64,000 bases of DNA from Macrosoma leucophasiata (taxonomy: Eukaryota > Arthropoda > Insecta > Lepidoptera > Hedylidae), in assembly GCA_036365455.1 (NCBI GenBank), contig JAWQUS010000030.1, positions 5,022,001-5,086,000 on the forward strand, given 5' to 3'. Shown here piece after piece: positions 42,881 through 54,993 of this stretch. The number at the start of each line of letters is the position of its first letter. Position 1 is the stretch's first letter. The notes beneath the pieces are model-generated. The model was given only the letters and a program-made list of their open reading frames with translations, did no database searches and had not been told where the DNA came from. A program made the position numbers and the translations under genes.

Positions 42881-45800
42881 TATGTATGTATCTTCACGCC
42901 AGGTCCCTAACGGGGTAGGCAGAGAGTGTAGAGCGCCAGATATCCCGGTTCAGACAAACCTCTCGTGCCTCGTCTACCTTCATCATTCTCTTCATACATG
43001 CACGCCGATTCCTAAGACTTTTGACCCCACCATCAGACAGAACTCGACCTATTTGGTCATGGTAGGTCAGCCTTGGTCTTCCTGGGCCTCTGCAACCATC
43101 CACATTCGCATTGTATATCTGTTTAGTCATTCGCTCATTCGACATTCTTTCTATATGCCCGAACCATCGGAGCATGCCTTTTTTCATTTTTACACCGATA
43201 CTATCATTCACACAAAGTCTCTTTCTTACATCTTCATTACGAACGCGATCGGTGAGTGATACACCGCAGATCTTGCGCAAAGATCTCATCTCGACCGCGT
43301 TCAACTTACTTTCATGCTCTTTCCTGCATACCCAGCTCTCGCTTCCATATAAAAGCGTTGGAGTAAGTACAGCATTATGTACGGCTAGTCGAGCCCGCTG
43401 GCTGAGATGTTTAGATTCTAGTAGCTTACCCAACGCTCCATTCACGCAATTTCCAGCAAGCACTCTTCTTTCTATGTCAGTGGTGTACCTACCATCCTTG
43501 CTAAAAGCACATCCAAGATATACAATTTCATCAACCTGTTCTAACACTGCATCATCTACTACTACCCTTGCATTTGTTCTCTGTTCATCTCTTTCAAATA
43601 CTAATACTTTAGTTTTATCCACATTCAATTGTAAGCCTTTCTCCATACAATCCTCTTTCATGACTGTGACTAGTGCTTGTAGCCCAGATGGTGTAGAGCT
43701 AACAATTACCGCATCGTCTGCGTAAAGCAGACAGTTCACCACTAAGTCACCCATACGCACTCCCATATCCATCAACTTCACCCTCTGGAGGCATTTGTCC
43801 AGATATATAATAAACAGCCTAGACGAAAGCACGCAACCCTGTTTGACACCGATGTTAACATCAAACCAGGGTGACATGTTACCATCTACCCGCACACATG
43901 CTTGACAGCCCACATACGTGGACTGTATTGCACGGAGCAGACTGCCATCAATACCATACTCTGGCAAAATGTCCCACAGCTCCTTTCGTAATACCCTATC
44001 AAACGCCTTCTCCAAATCCACAAAACCGCAGAAAACCTTCTGGCTCACAGCCAGATGCTTCTCTACGATGTTGCGGAGGGAGAAAACTTGATCCATACAT
44101 CCTCTTCCAGTTCTGAAACCACCCTGTGCATCCCACAACAAACCGTCGGACTTCTCTTTCATTCTTCTTTCTAAGACTTTCCCATACACTTTAGCTGCCA
44201 AACTGATCAAACTGATCGCTCGATAGCTGGTGCAGTCCATACGTGAACCCTTGCCTTTATACAAAGGCACGATGACCGCACACCGCCAATCCTTTGGGAT
44301 TCTTCCGGACCTCCAGCAAAGGTTGCACAACACCCAGAAAGAATCCCAAAGGGCAGCACCACCATATTTGATCATTTCGGCAGAAACCTGATCAATACCC
44401 GCAGCCTTACCACATTTCAAACTTCGTATCGCCCTTACAATCTCATCTATTGTTATATCCTCACAAGCCGGCACCGTCTGGTCAGCAACTCCGGCGTCAG
44501 GGTTGTGAGCATAATCATACATTTCCCCATAATACTCGCTCCATCGTTTTAACACATCCTGCGTGTTCTCAAGAATGTCACCCAACTTAGATTTTATTCT
44601 ATTCAGTCCAGAAACTGGAGAAGAGCTTCTAGACTTTTTCACCTCCCTCCAATAGAGTTTGATGTTAGTCTCAAAGCTCTTCGCCAGTCTCTCATCAGCT
44701 TCCACTTTATCTCTCTCACGCTTTTCATTCACTAAAATCTTGGTGTCATTCTTGAGCCGACGGTAAATTTCTCTCTTCTCATCTCTCATACCATTATTCA
44801 TTTGCAAAGATGCTACATAATCCAGCCATGCTTTCTTCTTTCTTTCAACGGAGTCTTGCACCTCCTTGTCCCACCACGCATCCCCTTTCAAGGATTTGCG
44901 TATCTTTGCATAACCACATACTTCTTTCGCAACTTCCACCATACTATCTTTCATAACTTGCCAACATTCATCCACGTCCAAGTCCGTAAGACAAACCTTG
45001 TCTAACTTTTCACGGACTTGACGTTCATACACTCTCCTTGCACTAATGTCTTGTAACTTTTCACTCTTTATTCTTTCAAGTCCTCCGAAAGGCACACGGA
45101 CACGCCAATGTCGCCATTTCTTGAACAGACCCCTAAACCGGCTTATTACCAAGTAGTGATCTGTGTCAAGAGTGGGACCTCTGTAGGCTCTAGTGTCCAT
45201 CAGGCTCTTCCGAAGACGACTATCAACCATGATCAAATCAATCATACTTTTTTGTTCATTCCTCCTCCATGTGTACGTGTGAATGTCCGTATGACGGAAT
45301 TCTGTGTTAGACACAAGGAGACTTCGTTCCAAGCATACGTCAAGTATCAGCTTACCAGCATCATTTACTCTTCTATCACCATATGGACCTAGAACAGCCT
45401 CGTATCCTGGCCGCCTGGTCCCGACCCATCCATTCAAATCACCACACAAAATTACCCTTTCATTAGCTTCAACCATATCGAGAACTTCCCTTGTAGATGC
45501 CCAAAACTTCTCCAGGTCTTGGGTCGTCGCTGAGCTAACCGGTGCATAAGCTGCTACCAAAAACACCCTAGTGACGCCCAATTTAATTCGGACCCAGATT
45601 AGTCTCGGGTTCACCAAACCATAATCTTTCACTCCAGTGACTAAACGAGAGGACAGAAGGACGCCCACCCCCGCGCTGGCATGATCGCTCTGTTGCACAC
45701 CTGCCCACAGAGCCATCGCGCCACCCGGGAGATCTTCGACCTCGCAGCCCTTTCGTTTAGTCTCTGTTACACACAAAACATCCAGGCGTCTCACACTCAT

Positions 45801-46007
45801 TACGTTCGTCAACTCATTCATCTTCTCACAAATTCCACCTCTCACATTCCACGTGCCTATCTGGCACTCCCCACTCCTCGATCCGCCGTATCGGGCCCGG
45901 CGTGACAGGTGGCGGTCCCCATCGCCGCTTTGGCCGCTTTTCGTACCGACGGGGACGGGTCGGTACGCGTCGCCTCGGGGGGACGCCCTAACCCGCACTG
46001 CGGTACG
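42881..46007 (-). mobile_element. RTE-like LINE, near full length, perfect 11-bp duplication
   Basis: TCTGCTTTATG occurs at 42870-42880 and 46008-46018. The element is 3127 bp, has a 3' UTR of only a few bases and a CATA-type tandem tail, features I associate with the RTE group. Exact clade is not certain. Confidence 0.9.
42894..45998 (-). CDS. LINE endonuclease-reverse transcriptase
   Basis: 1034 codons open with no stop. AP endonuclease: GTWNVRG (N51), TETK (E79), AAYAP (Y151), GDLNG (D187, N189), MIDLIMV (D254), DTDHYLV (D280, H281). Reverse transcriptase: KAAGIDQVSAEM, YRAISLISLAAKVYGKVLE, QGGFRTGRGCMDQVF, FVDLEKAFDRV (D661), GVKQGCVLSSRLF, LLYADDAVIV (D761, D762), LNVDKTKVL. C-terminal part: MLRWFGHIERM, GPGRPRLTYHDQ. 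The first codon of the open frame is GTG, and the first in-frame ATG (residue 60) lies after N51. Either translation begins at a non-AUG codon or the copy is slightly 5'-truncated. All catalytic residues are present, so the enzyme could be active. Confidence 0.92.
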   Translation of the reverse strand: MRVRASPRGDAYRPVPVGTKSGQSGDGDRHLSRRARYGGSRSGECQIGTWNVRGGICEKMNELTNVMSVRRLDVLCVTETKRKGCEVEDLPGGAMALWAGVQQSDHASAGVGVLLSSRLVTGVKDYGLVNPRLIWVRIKLGVTRVFLVAAYAPVSSATTQDLEKFWASTREVLDMVEANERVILCGDLNGWVGTRRPGYEAVLGPYGDRRVNDAGKLILDVCLERSLLVSNTEFRHTDIHTYTWRRNEQKSMIDLIMVDSRLRKSLMDTRAYRGPTLDTDHYLVISRFRGLFKKWRHWRVRVPFGGLERIKSEKLQDISARRVYERQVREKLDKVCLTDLDVDECWQVMKDSMVEVAKEVCGYAKIRKSLKGDAWWDKEVQDSVERKKKAWLDYVASLQMNNGMRDEKREIYRRLKNDTKILVNEKRERDKVEADERLAKSFETNIKLYWREVKKSRSSSPVSGLNRIKSKLGDILENTQDVLKRWSEYYGEMYDYAHNPDAGVADQTVPACEDITIDEIVRAIRSLKCGKAAGIDQVSAEMIKYGGAALWDSFWVLCNLCWRSGRIPKDWRCAVIVPLYKGKGSRMDCTSYRAISLISLAAKVYGKVLERRMKEKSDGLLWDAQGGFRTGRGCMDQVFSLRNIVEKHLAVSQKVFCGFVDLEKAFDRVLRKELWDILPEYGIDGSLLRAIQSTYVGCQACVRVDGNMSPWFDVNIGVKQGCVLSSRLFIIYLDKCLQRVKLMDMGVRMGDLVVNCLLYADDAVIVSSTPSGLQALVTVMKEDCMEKGLQLNVDKTKVLVFERDEQRTNARVVVDDAVLEQVDEIVYLGCAFSKDGRYTTDIERRVLAGNCVNGALGKLLESKHLSQRARLAVHNAVLTPTLLYGSESWVCRKEHESKLNAVEMRSLRKICGVSLTDRVRNEDVRKRLCVNDSIGVKMKKGMLRWFGHIERMSNERMTKQIYNANVDGCRGPGRPRLTYHDQIGRVLSDGGVKSLRNRRACMKRMMKVDEAREVCLNRDIWRSTLSAYPVRDLA

Positions 46008-46309
46008 TCTGCTTTATGAGAATAAAAAATATAGGAGATATACTTGAAACCAAAATTATAAAACATTTTTTGTCACACCTATACCTACTTACGTCTACAG
46101 ATCAATTTTCAATAAAGGACATTGAAGTTCCCAAAAAATTTTTCTGAAAGTCAATCGTTTGGATGATAAATACTTTCAAAGTGGTGAAATGTATGACCCT
46201 CAACTCTTCCTCCCCTCTAACTTTTAAAATAAGAGAATAAAAAATATTTCAAATAAGTTTCATGTGTACATACATTTATTATTGTACTGTCTCTTATATA
46301 GAGACATCA

Positions 46310-46483
46310 TATTTACGGCCCTGTACTTTCCAGCACAGAGGCATAACACCTTAAGCCTCAGGAGTGGTAACGCATCTGCATTTTGACCTTGGTTTTCGTG
46401 AGGGTGTCTATAGGCTCCAGTCATCATTTAACATCAATGTGAACTGCATGCTTGTTTGCCACTTCCATTACATAAATAAAAAC
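46310..46483 (+). mobile_element. 5'-truncated family A1 copy
   Basis: Starts at tacggccctgtactttcc and runs to ccattacataaataaaaac. Truncation at the 5' side fits target-primed retroposition. Confidence 0.88.
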
Positions 46484-47966
46484 AATTTTATACTATATTC
46501 CCCTAGTTTTAAATACAAATATAATAGTTATTTTATGATATGTATATGCAAAAAAATAATTACATTTACGAGTTATTTAGGCGTTCGTAGGTATGCACTC
46601 AACTAATATAATAAAAAATTGGTACTTTATTTTTAAACATTAACATTCATTTTTAAATATTTAATGAAGAAAATACTCAACACATATGTGTTCTGTAACA
46701 AACACGTGTACCCATAAAAGCAAGGAAACTTCATTTACTTACTCTCTAATTTTATTCCCGGATAACATGAGATTTTATCCTCCACTCGAGTTTCTCCCGG
46801 GAACCCTTCACACATTAACACATATTACGGTAAACGGTTAACCGTGTAGCTGAGTTACGGTTACATTAAGGGGTGATTTTATTGAATAAATATTATCTTG
46901 AAGCGTTATTTTACAACGTTTCTACTTAGAGAGTAGGTAGAGTTGTATGATGTTCATGAAGTAAATAGTATGACATTTTTACTGAGTACTACGTCTGAAC
47001 GGACCAAATAGAATTGACCGTAGTCCACCGTAGTTACTATTCAAAATAGTAAAACAGTCGTATCAAAAACGGGGTCCACGTGTTTTTATAAAACGCTTTT
47101 CAATTGTTTAATTTTAAAATACTTTTAATTACTTTGTATAGAATTTCATAAACTCTAGTGCCGCAAGCTTGCATAATATACAAAACAATAACAAGCACAC
47201 ACAAACGCATCATTCGTTCGTAAACATTTTACACAAAATTAGGTAATACGGGAGTGCCTACGATCACGTACTACATCACTATAACTCTACCATCAGTAGA
47301 GAGTTTGGTATTTATAGATTCATAAACCACAATAATTCAACCATACATCACTACGAACTCACATAAAAATGAAACCTCCTAAACCCAAAGCTACCCAACC
47401 CAGTTCATAACGAACGTAAACCATTATAATATTATGATACTTATAAAATATTAACCAAATTATTATATATTATTAACGCAAATACAGTAAACATTTCTCT
47501 CGTCGGATATATGAGATTTATACGGGGCGATGCCATAAAACAAAAGTGCGACATAATTCACTGTGGGCCCGAACACGCATTAGCCTCGGGATTTTCCACC
47601 ATATGAGAAAACATTTTCCTGGTGGCATCGCTTTTTTGTAATAGAAATTTGCTCTACTTTCGAGTTTTTTTTTGTTTTTTTTTCATTGCCACGTTTTTGG
47701 GTTTAAAATCCTTGTAACCCTAAACCAGAAACCAGAAATGTTGGTTAGGGATAAAATGTAAAAAAAATCATTAAACGTTGTGGTGAATCCCAATAAATGT
47801 ATCAATTTAAATTATGGATATATTGGAAATTTAAATGTTTTATTGGTATATATTAACCAAGAATAAAACAGAATGATAATATTTGTCTGAATATTTTTTC
47901 TTGTTATAACGAAAATATAATATCCAATATATTTTTTGCAACAATTTCATAAATTAAATTTATTTT
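46484..47966. other. Unassigned AT-rich DNA with a family A head fragment
   Basis: 47236-47300 is an inverted A2-like head (taggtaatacgggagtgcc ... ctctaccatcagt). No gene elsewhere. Confidence 0.5.
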
Positions 47967-48440
47967 TAAGCTATTGCATAGCTTCTATCGAGGGCCTTTA
48001 GCGCGGGGACCGAATCCAGAAATTCCGTAACGAAAAAAAACCTCACGCTCCCCACTCCGACGGGTACGGAGGTGTGGCTTGAAGGCCGTGCATTGTCTAA
48101 CGTCGTTTCTTTCCGGCAGTCTTCGACACGGTGTTTGTGTGCGTGCAACTAGACGTATAGTACGACTCTACGAAGCTCGCACGAATCGAGACGAGCTGCT
48201 CCGAAATCGGACGAATACATAAACAGCTGTTTATATGTATTGTTAAATAATAAAAATATTTCAAACAATATTAACTTTTTATTTATTTAATAAAAGAAAT
48301 AAAAATGTTTTCTTATCGGTCACCACGCGCAAAAAGTGTAACGAGAATTAATATCAAAGAAAAAAAGAAATACTGCGTAAATAAAATAAATAAATAAATA
48401 TAATTGCATAAGTTGATACAAAATGCTATGCAATAGCTTT
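47967..48440. mobile_element. Repeat element with gctattgcatagc ends
   Basis: aagctattgcatagcttc at the left and atgctatgcaatagcttt at the right are inverted copies. The left 270 bp is GC-richer (cgcggggaccgaatcc) and familiar from moth genomes. Class unknown. Confidence 0.45.
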
Positions 48441-48771
48441 ACCGCGGCAGTCGCCGAGTGCCACACTTTTGAATGATTTATTTCGTTAACCTCAAAGCTG
48501 ATTGTTTGAAATGTAGCATAGTTAGGTAACATAGCATCTTTATCATAGTAAAGACTAAATATACCTACTAATAACTCTATATACAAAAGGTTAAAGACAA
48601 GGAAAATATAAAAAAATCTTGGCAGTTTCATAGGATGGATCTATTCTCGTTCTAAAGAACACGTTATTTTCTGAGATTCTCATTCCACACTAATTATATT
48701 AATGTGAATGTTTAACCAATTTATGCCCGCCACCAATACTACTGATTGCATGCAAGTGTTATTTATTCTTA

Positions 48772-48917
48772 CCCCCTTATTCATAAACGTACATTAGATA
48801 CGTTTTAGCTAAAGAATACTTCATTTTGTCAGTTGCATTGTCAAATGTGCAGTAGGTATAGAAAAAGACAAAGGAGAGGGCAACACTTTAGCAAAAATAA
48901 GTTTATGAATAAGGGGG
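48772..48917. mobile_element. 146-bp MITE with TTA duplication
   Basis: CCCCCTTATTCATAAAC at the left and its inverse at the right, TTA on both sides. A PIF/Harbinger-like site; no coding. Confidence 0.8.
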
Positions 48918-49744
48918 TTAAATTATAAATATTTGTTCATTCAAATTCAATAAACATCGAAAAAAATGTGTAGAGCATACACGCAACCCACAGCATTGCA
49001 CCGTTTAACCCTACGGGCTGCCACCTGTTGCGAGCATACGACAAACCCATATACGTGTCTATTCGCCCCTCACACGCTATACGTATAGGTCCAATAGGCC
49101 CGGAACGGGACGCCGAAATGTTAAGAGATTCGCGGCGTCATTCTTGAGGAAAATTGCCGTCAATTTACGTGGACGGTGAAGGGTTTACGTGAAGCCTTGG
49201 GAGGGTTGGGATAGGTTTATGTTACGGGTTATGACGTCATACGTTTGGGTTACGTTTTACGAGTGATATTATAAAAGTCAATGGGCTGTGATACTCGTGA
49301 AGTGTGCATTGACTGAACTACGCGTTTTACGTCATATTAACGCTAACCCAAACCAGAGAATATGTAATAATACTACTTCGACGTTCCGCCCGATTTGCTC
49401 GCATCACTCAACCCCTTCCCCTCTTATGGGCGACGGTTGGTATTTTGTACGTACTACGCACACAGGTGCGCGTGGAAATACACGTCACTGATTGATGTCT
49501 GTGTAAAAGAAACCAAATTAAGCGTTTGTATGGAATTTTGGCGGTGTGTCCGCGGTGTGCCCAACCAAACGTCGGGCACTGCGTTTACCAGAACAAGGTT
49601 TGGAAAATAAAAAATAAAGCGAATTCCATCTTCTATAATCGGTGGATTTTGAAAACAACTCGTGTGAATTTTATTTTTATGCACCCTGCTATTTTTGCGA
49701 CCACGTCTAAGATATTCATTTTAATTGTATAGTCTGGTATTATT
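48918..49744. other. Unassigned DNA
   Basis: No gene recognised; short open frames near 49.3-49.7 kb have no motif. Confidence 0.45.
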
Positions 49745-49945
49745 TTTCTTTACACTCACAGCCCCATTCTTTGAATAAACCTGTGTCGTGGGTGTCAATG
49801 ATCACACACTACACATGCACAAACACCCAGGCCCGAAAGAAATATCTGTAGGCCATCCAAATATTTGTCCTGGTACGGGTATCGAACCCGTGAGCCTCGC
49901 GTCTAAGGGTCGTGACACACTGCTCGACCAACGGGCTCATCTTCG
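49745..49945 (-). mobile_element. Family E SINE
   Basis: cactcacagccccattc, cctgtgtcgtgggtgtc, gtaggccatccaaatattt, then the tRNA-like head with ggtatcgaacccgtgag (B box on the other strand). The head after the B box is altered from other E copies (tctaagggtcgtgac). Confidence 0.75.
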
Positions 49946-51102
49946 TTACTGTATTGGTCTAAATAGCTTTGAAACGAAACTGTAAGTGACCAATTTCTTG
50001 GAAGACATAATGAATATATTAAGCCATCTATTAAAGACAAGCTGACCCAGCAAACTTCGTATTGCCTTAGAATTGAGTTTTTTCTTAAGTTAATTTCAAG
50101 TGCTTAAATCAATTTTTAATTTTTGTTTGATGGATCCGCAAAAACAATATTTCTATGAAATTAGATAAATAAAAAAATTAAATTCCTATCTGTTACTTTT
50201 CACGATTAAAGAAAAGATTATAAAAAACGAACCTTATCGCTTCCGGCCGCACGAGCGCCGAGAAGTCCAAAATATACAAGAAAAAGTCTCATTCATGCAA
50301 ACTTTATATTACACACACGTATTAATAAAAGCATTAAGCGCCCCACACACGTTCCAATTTCGTGACCGTTCGGTGGTGGCTTGTGGTACAAGTTTGAAGT
50401 ATGTTTTTGTATGAAAGTATGACAATGAGGAATTTAGGTAGAGACACTTATATTATTATAAATCTATGGGTTACATAACTAAGATTGAAAAAAAAACATA
50501 TTAAAAAATATAGTACATATCTTACTTAGGTACTGTCGTAAATGTGAAAGTATGGTTGTTTGTTGCTAAAAAGCAGCTCATCCCATTTCGATGTGAATTT
50601 TGTACACAGGCAAAGTATTTATGGTTGTAACACATAGGATTATAGCTCCTTATCTATATGGTATACCAGTAAAGAATACCGTCTGATATGGAGCAGTACT
50701 TGAAAAAATGAGTTGATCCGTCAGTCATCAGTTATTCAGGACAAAGCATTTTATATGTATAAATAATTCTAACCCAACACGCTACCCTCTCTGCCTATCA
50801 CTTAGACCGTCCTCAGGCTCACCAAGGACCGCACACGTAGACGCGATGATCGCACTAATTCTAATGACGTTATTATGAGATATGTGATTATAAATATTAT
50901 AATGTACTCGTGTGGTGACTGCATTATGTATGAGAGTTTACTGTGAGAGGACTTAGTGGTTTTGATGCTTGTTGTCTTTTTTCGCAAGGTGGGTGTCAGT
51001 GCTAGCATCCGCTAAATATAGTCCAACCAAGAACAAAGGGGTCTAGTATCAATAGCATAAGGTACATACACTTTGTTAGTTAAATTATACGTTAATATTT
51101 CC
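49946..51102. other. Unassigned AT-rich DNA
   Basis: No gene; scattered sequences such as agctgacccagcaaacttcg resemble ends of common moth repeats. Confidence 0.4.
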
Positions 51103-51367
51103 TGCAAGATCCAGCGACGGAGCTCGCGGGCGTAGGCACCACCGCACGACCTAATCTTCTTGCCGCTAAATGTTAGTGTCCAGCACTATCGTGTTCTGCT
51201 CAGGTGGTGGTAGGGCTCTGAAATTTCCGGAGGAATAACACCTTAGGCCTCAGGAGTGGCAACGCATCTACATTGAAATCTGTGGTTACATGTAGGTGGT
51301 TACATATAGGCTTTAGTGTTTTTTCCATCAAGCTGTGTACATGTTTGCCACTTCATAATACAAACAA
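51103..51367 (+). mobile_element. Diverged family A1 copy
   Basis: gagctcgcgggcgtaggc, cttgccgctaaatgttag, aacaccttaggcctcagg kept; the 3' third is heavily changed. Confidence 0.82.
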
Positions 51368-52756
51368 AAGGTGTGTTTTTTTTAAATATATTATGACATA
51401 AATATGCCACACAAAACTGTTATAAATACAAAACTATTTTACAATATCATGCCTTAAGATTGACATTGTTCTATTACGAACAATGTTCTTTTGTTTACAT
51501 TTTTTATAAAGTTCATCGGGCCTTGATTTGAAGAGGCAACGGACACTCGCGCAGCTCAACCTTGCCCTTGAGTATTTTTTACACCGTGTATCTGTCTTTT
51601 AAATCAAAGACGCAGTTAGTGTTAACGAACTTTGATTAAAATTATAGGTAAGCAAGGGCGTTTATCAAGGCATTATCCTACTTTGATTGAAGTGAAACGG
51701 AAGTATATGATAGCACACAATCTTTTTATTTCGGGTACACAGTAAAATAATTAACCGCAATAAAAGCAGTGCGTTTGCACGCACAGTTTACAAACAACTG
51801 CTGGATCAAATGGATCGTTGGAAATGGTATATTATGGAATCTACGTGGATTCGATAAATTTTTTGGACGATATGAGATATACCCTACATAATTATTGGAA
51901 TACATTCTAATTTTTACAAAAAGTAGGTGATTAAATAAAAAATGACGTTGAATGACTTGAGTGTTCTAACAATAAAAAGTTCGTAAAAAGCAAGCCTATA
52001 AAAATAGCATTAACGCCATATTGGTTTATCAGTCCGTTCTGAATCGTTTTTTTTTATTAAAACGTTTGCGTACATTGCTTATCAGTCCGATCTTAACAAA
52101 TTTTTAAAATCTAAACGTTGCATTTATACTATCCGCCGGCGGCGAATGAACAATTGAAATCAACTGTCATATTTTTCTCGCGTGAGAATAAACTACTACC
52201 ACAGTATAAGGTAATTAACACGTTCGTTTTCTTTAGACTGTGCTACTACTCTAAGATGCTCCAACCTGTTTACTTATAAGTGAAACACTCAGTTCAATGG
52301 CAAATGACATTGATTGTTTTCAGTTTCATTTCAATAAAAAATAAGTTTAAATAATACTACAATAATGCCATGATGGTTTACCAGTCCTAAACATTGCACA
52401 TTGTATCATGTATTAAGAATAAAATATTAATGTAACATGTCCCACTGTGTTCATAAGTGAAAACACTCAACATGTCCTCAGCGCACTATACAGATATCAT
52501 CGCATACGCTAAGCGTATCAACTTAAGAGTAACTTAAACGTAACTTAGTGTCACCGACCACACAATTCCCACAATCGATCATCACCCGCTTATCTAATTT
52601 AAAAGTTTTATCTTGAAACTGTTATTCATATTGGATATTCGTCTATTTTTACTCGGCCCATTAAAATGACAGTGTGGACAAGTAGGAATGTTGCTTTATT
52701 GGTGGCTTGATATCTTATGTTAAGTTTATAATAACAAGTCAGTATTTTGTTTACGT
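51368..52756. other. Unassigned AT-rich DNA
   Basis: No gene, RNA or repeat recognised. Confidence 0.45.
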
Positions 52757-52891
52757 AACGAAGGTGGCAAACAAGCATGCAGTTAACATGGATGTTAAGT
52801 AATTACTGCAGCCTATCTACACAAAAAACCAGTGGTCAAACTGCAGATGCGTTGACGCACCTATGACCTTAGTTTCTGCGTGTCTGTGATA

Positions 52892-53336
52892 GTTTTTTTT
52901 TTTTTTTTGTTATTATGGCATCGCTATTACGCATATTGCCAGTGTCAAGTAAAACGATATTTCGTATTTATTTAAGCAGCGTCAAAGTTAGTATAATATC
53001 AAGTATAATATGTAAGTATCAAGTATATAAGTTATCAAGTATAATATGTCAGTCAAGTGAGTTGCAGTCAAGTTAAGTCGAGTAAAGCGATGGCTACTTT
53101 ACCAGAACATTTACAATGAAGTTTTGGAGGCAATTCAGGTTGCCTCCAAAACTTCATTGTAAATGTTCAGGTCGTGTTTTCGCGCTGTTATTCTATTTCA
53201 CTATACACAGGCACTGTAATAAACCTATATCAAACAAAATGCCACCAACTTTATTCAATATAACTTAAAAATACACCAAGAAAATGAAATAAAATAAGAG
53301 CACCAAACGCCTCTTTCAAGGTTCCCGCCAAAACCT
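52892..53336 (-). mobile_element. ~445-bp poly(A) retroposed sequence, parent unknown
   Basis: Flanked by TGTCTGTGATAG at 52880-52891 and 53337-53348. Begins on + with about 15 T, so the copied RNA was on - and polyadenylated. It starts ggttttggcgggaacc on the RNA strand, contains repeated caagtataatatg-type units and a 29-bp hairpin. It could be a processed pseudogene fragment or an undescribed SINE. No long frame. Confidence 0.75.
53105..53168. repeat. Hairpin, 29-bp perfect arms
   Basis: Arms 53105-53133 and 53140-53168, 6-base loop, inside the retroposed sequence. Confidence 0.92.
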
Positions 53337-53370
53337 GTCTGTGATAGTTATTACGGGGCATTGCATTATC

Positions 53371-53672
53371 TTTTTTAAAAGTAATGACAGTGGCAAACAT
53401 GCATGCAGTTTACATTGATGTTAAGTGATGACTGCAGCCATCAGGCTATCAGTGGGTATCAACCCACACAAAGACCTGAGGTCAACATGAAGATGCGTTA
53501 CCACTCCTGAGGCCTAAGGTGTTATGCCTCTGTGCCGTCAATTACAGGGCCGTACATTACCACCTGACCGGAACACGATAGTGCTGAACACTACCATTTA
53601 GCGAGAAGTATATTAGGTAATGCGGTGGTGGCTACGCCCGCAAGCTACGTCACTGGAGCTCTACCACCAGTA
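53371..53672 (-). mobile_element. Family A1 SINE copy, full length
   Basis: T-run, then tggcaaacatgcatgcag to ctctaccaccagta; about 20 extra bases near gccatcaggctatcagtgg. Confidence 0.88.
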
Positions 53673-54331
53673 TAGTCCGCTAATACCATATCTATGTAAC
53701 AAATTTCATCGAGATCCGTTCATAAGTTTTGGCGTGATTGACGGACAAACATCCAAACAAAGAACTTTCTTAATTATGATGTTAAGTGTGATAGTGTGAT
53801 GCGTTCACGAATGCGTGTCCATATATGTCTATCTATGTCTACCTCTCCAAAAAAGCAGGCGCGAATCTCGAAATCGTTGCATTCCTAACCCCCAAAATTA
53901 ATAATAAAAAACAGAAAATAACGGTTCAACAAAACGGTATGTCAATGACCAGTAGTCTACCATAAATGTAAGAATCAAGAAATAAATAAACACTTCCTAA
54001 AAGTTCCGTGTCATCAATTAAGTCATACAATCTACACATATTAAAAATACATTAAAAAAAACCTTTTTTAAAGTGTATGTCCGCTGTGATTAGAGGATAT
54101 CAATTATCGTACTGGTAGCAGGGGCTTGACGAGTGACAGCGCACCTTTAGATCATATCGCGCACCGACTACCTATATATAGGATGTTTTCAAAGTAAAAT
54201 AATGATATAAATTTGTATTAAAATATGTTTTATTACATTGCCACATTTTTTTTTACAAAACAAAGGTGACCAATATTGATTGATCTCAACGGTTTGTAAA
54301 CACATTTTTCTTTTGCTATGTATTGGTGTGT

Positions 54332-54536
54332 TTTTTTATGTAGCATGGCAAACAAGCACATTTTTTTTAAATGTCTCTATGATAGGTATTTGTTACTGGG
54401 CTACATACTCGTATTACTATCTTATGGAACCCTACTTTTACTGCTAAATACCTACTACCATTTTGCGGCAGATAGATTAGTTAATGCGGTGGTACCTACG
54501 CCCTCAAATGCCTACACTGGAACTCTATCATCAGTG
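54332..54536 (-). mobile_element. Decayed family A2 copy
   Basis: tatgtagcatggcaaacaag tail, then a T-run and atgtctctatgatag, ending gcggtggtacctacgccc ... ctctatcatcagt. Confidence 0.75.
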
Positions 54537-54993
54537 TAGTGTTTTTCAATATCCATGCGAAATAAACATTATAATAAAATTTAAATAAAAGTAATCCTAT
54601 TTTGAAATTCCCAACACTCCTGTAATCTCCACATTAAAGTCTTAAATAAAGCAAACAGGAAAAATGCATATTCGTCAACATGTTAAGAAAACTCTAAACA
54701 GAACTAACGATCTAATGAGAACACGCTGTATATAAGACTAGTACAAACCGTTACGAAGTCGCTGCACCATCTCTGTGCTCCATTGTCTAAGATACAGAGC
54801 AAATTAATGATCGTCCATCGCCTCATAAGTGCTTTTTGCCTGTTTTTCTATAGTTATGTGCGTGGGAAACCAACTTTTTAAACAGACCGTTACTGTACGT
54901 ATTCTTGTTTTTTTAATAATTAAAAAATAATATCGCCTGCACTACTACAAACCAAAGAAATATATTAATCTATCAGGAGGAGAACATAGCAAA

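Larger units (their letters stand above)
52757..53370 (-). mobile_element. Family A2 copy interrupted by a retroposed sequence
   Basis: Tail to gtgtctgtgatag at 52757-52891, then resumption at 53337 (tgtctgtgatagttattacgg). It is cut again at about 53370, where an A1 copy begins. Confidence 0.85.

Noticed and set aside
43111..45392. Several + strand frames of 80-200 codons
   Set aside because: All are antisense shadows of the LINE ORF.
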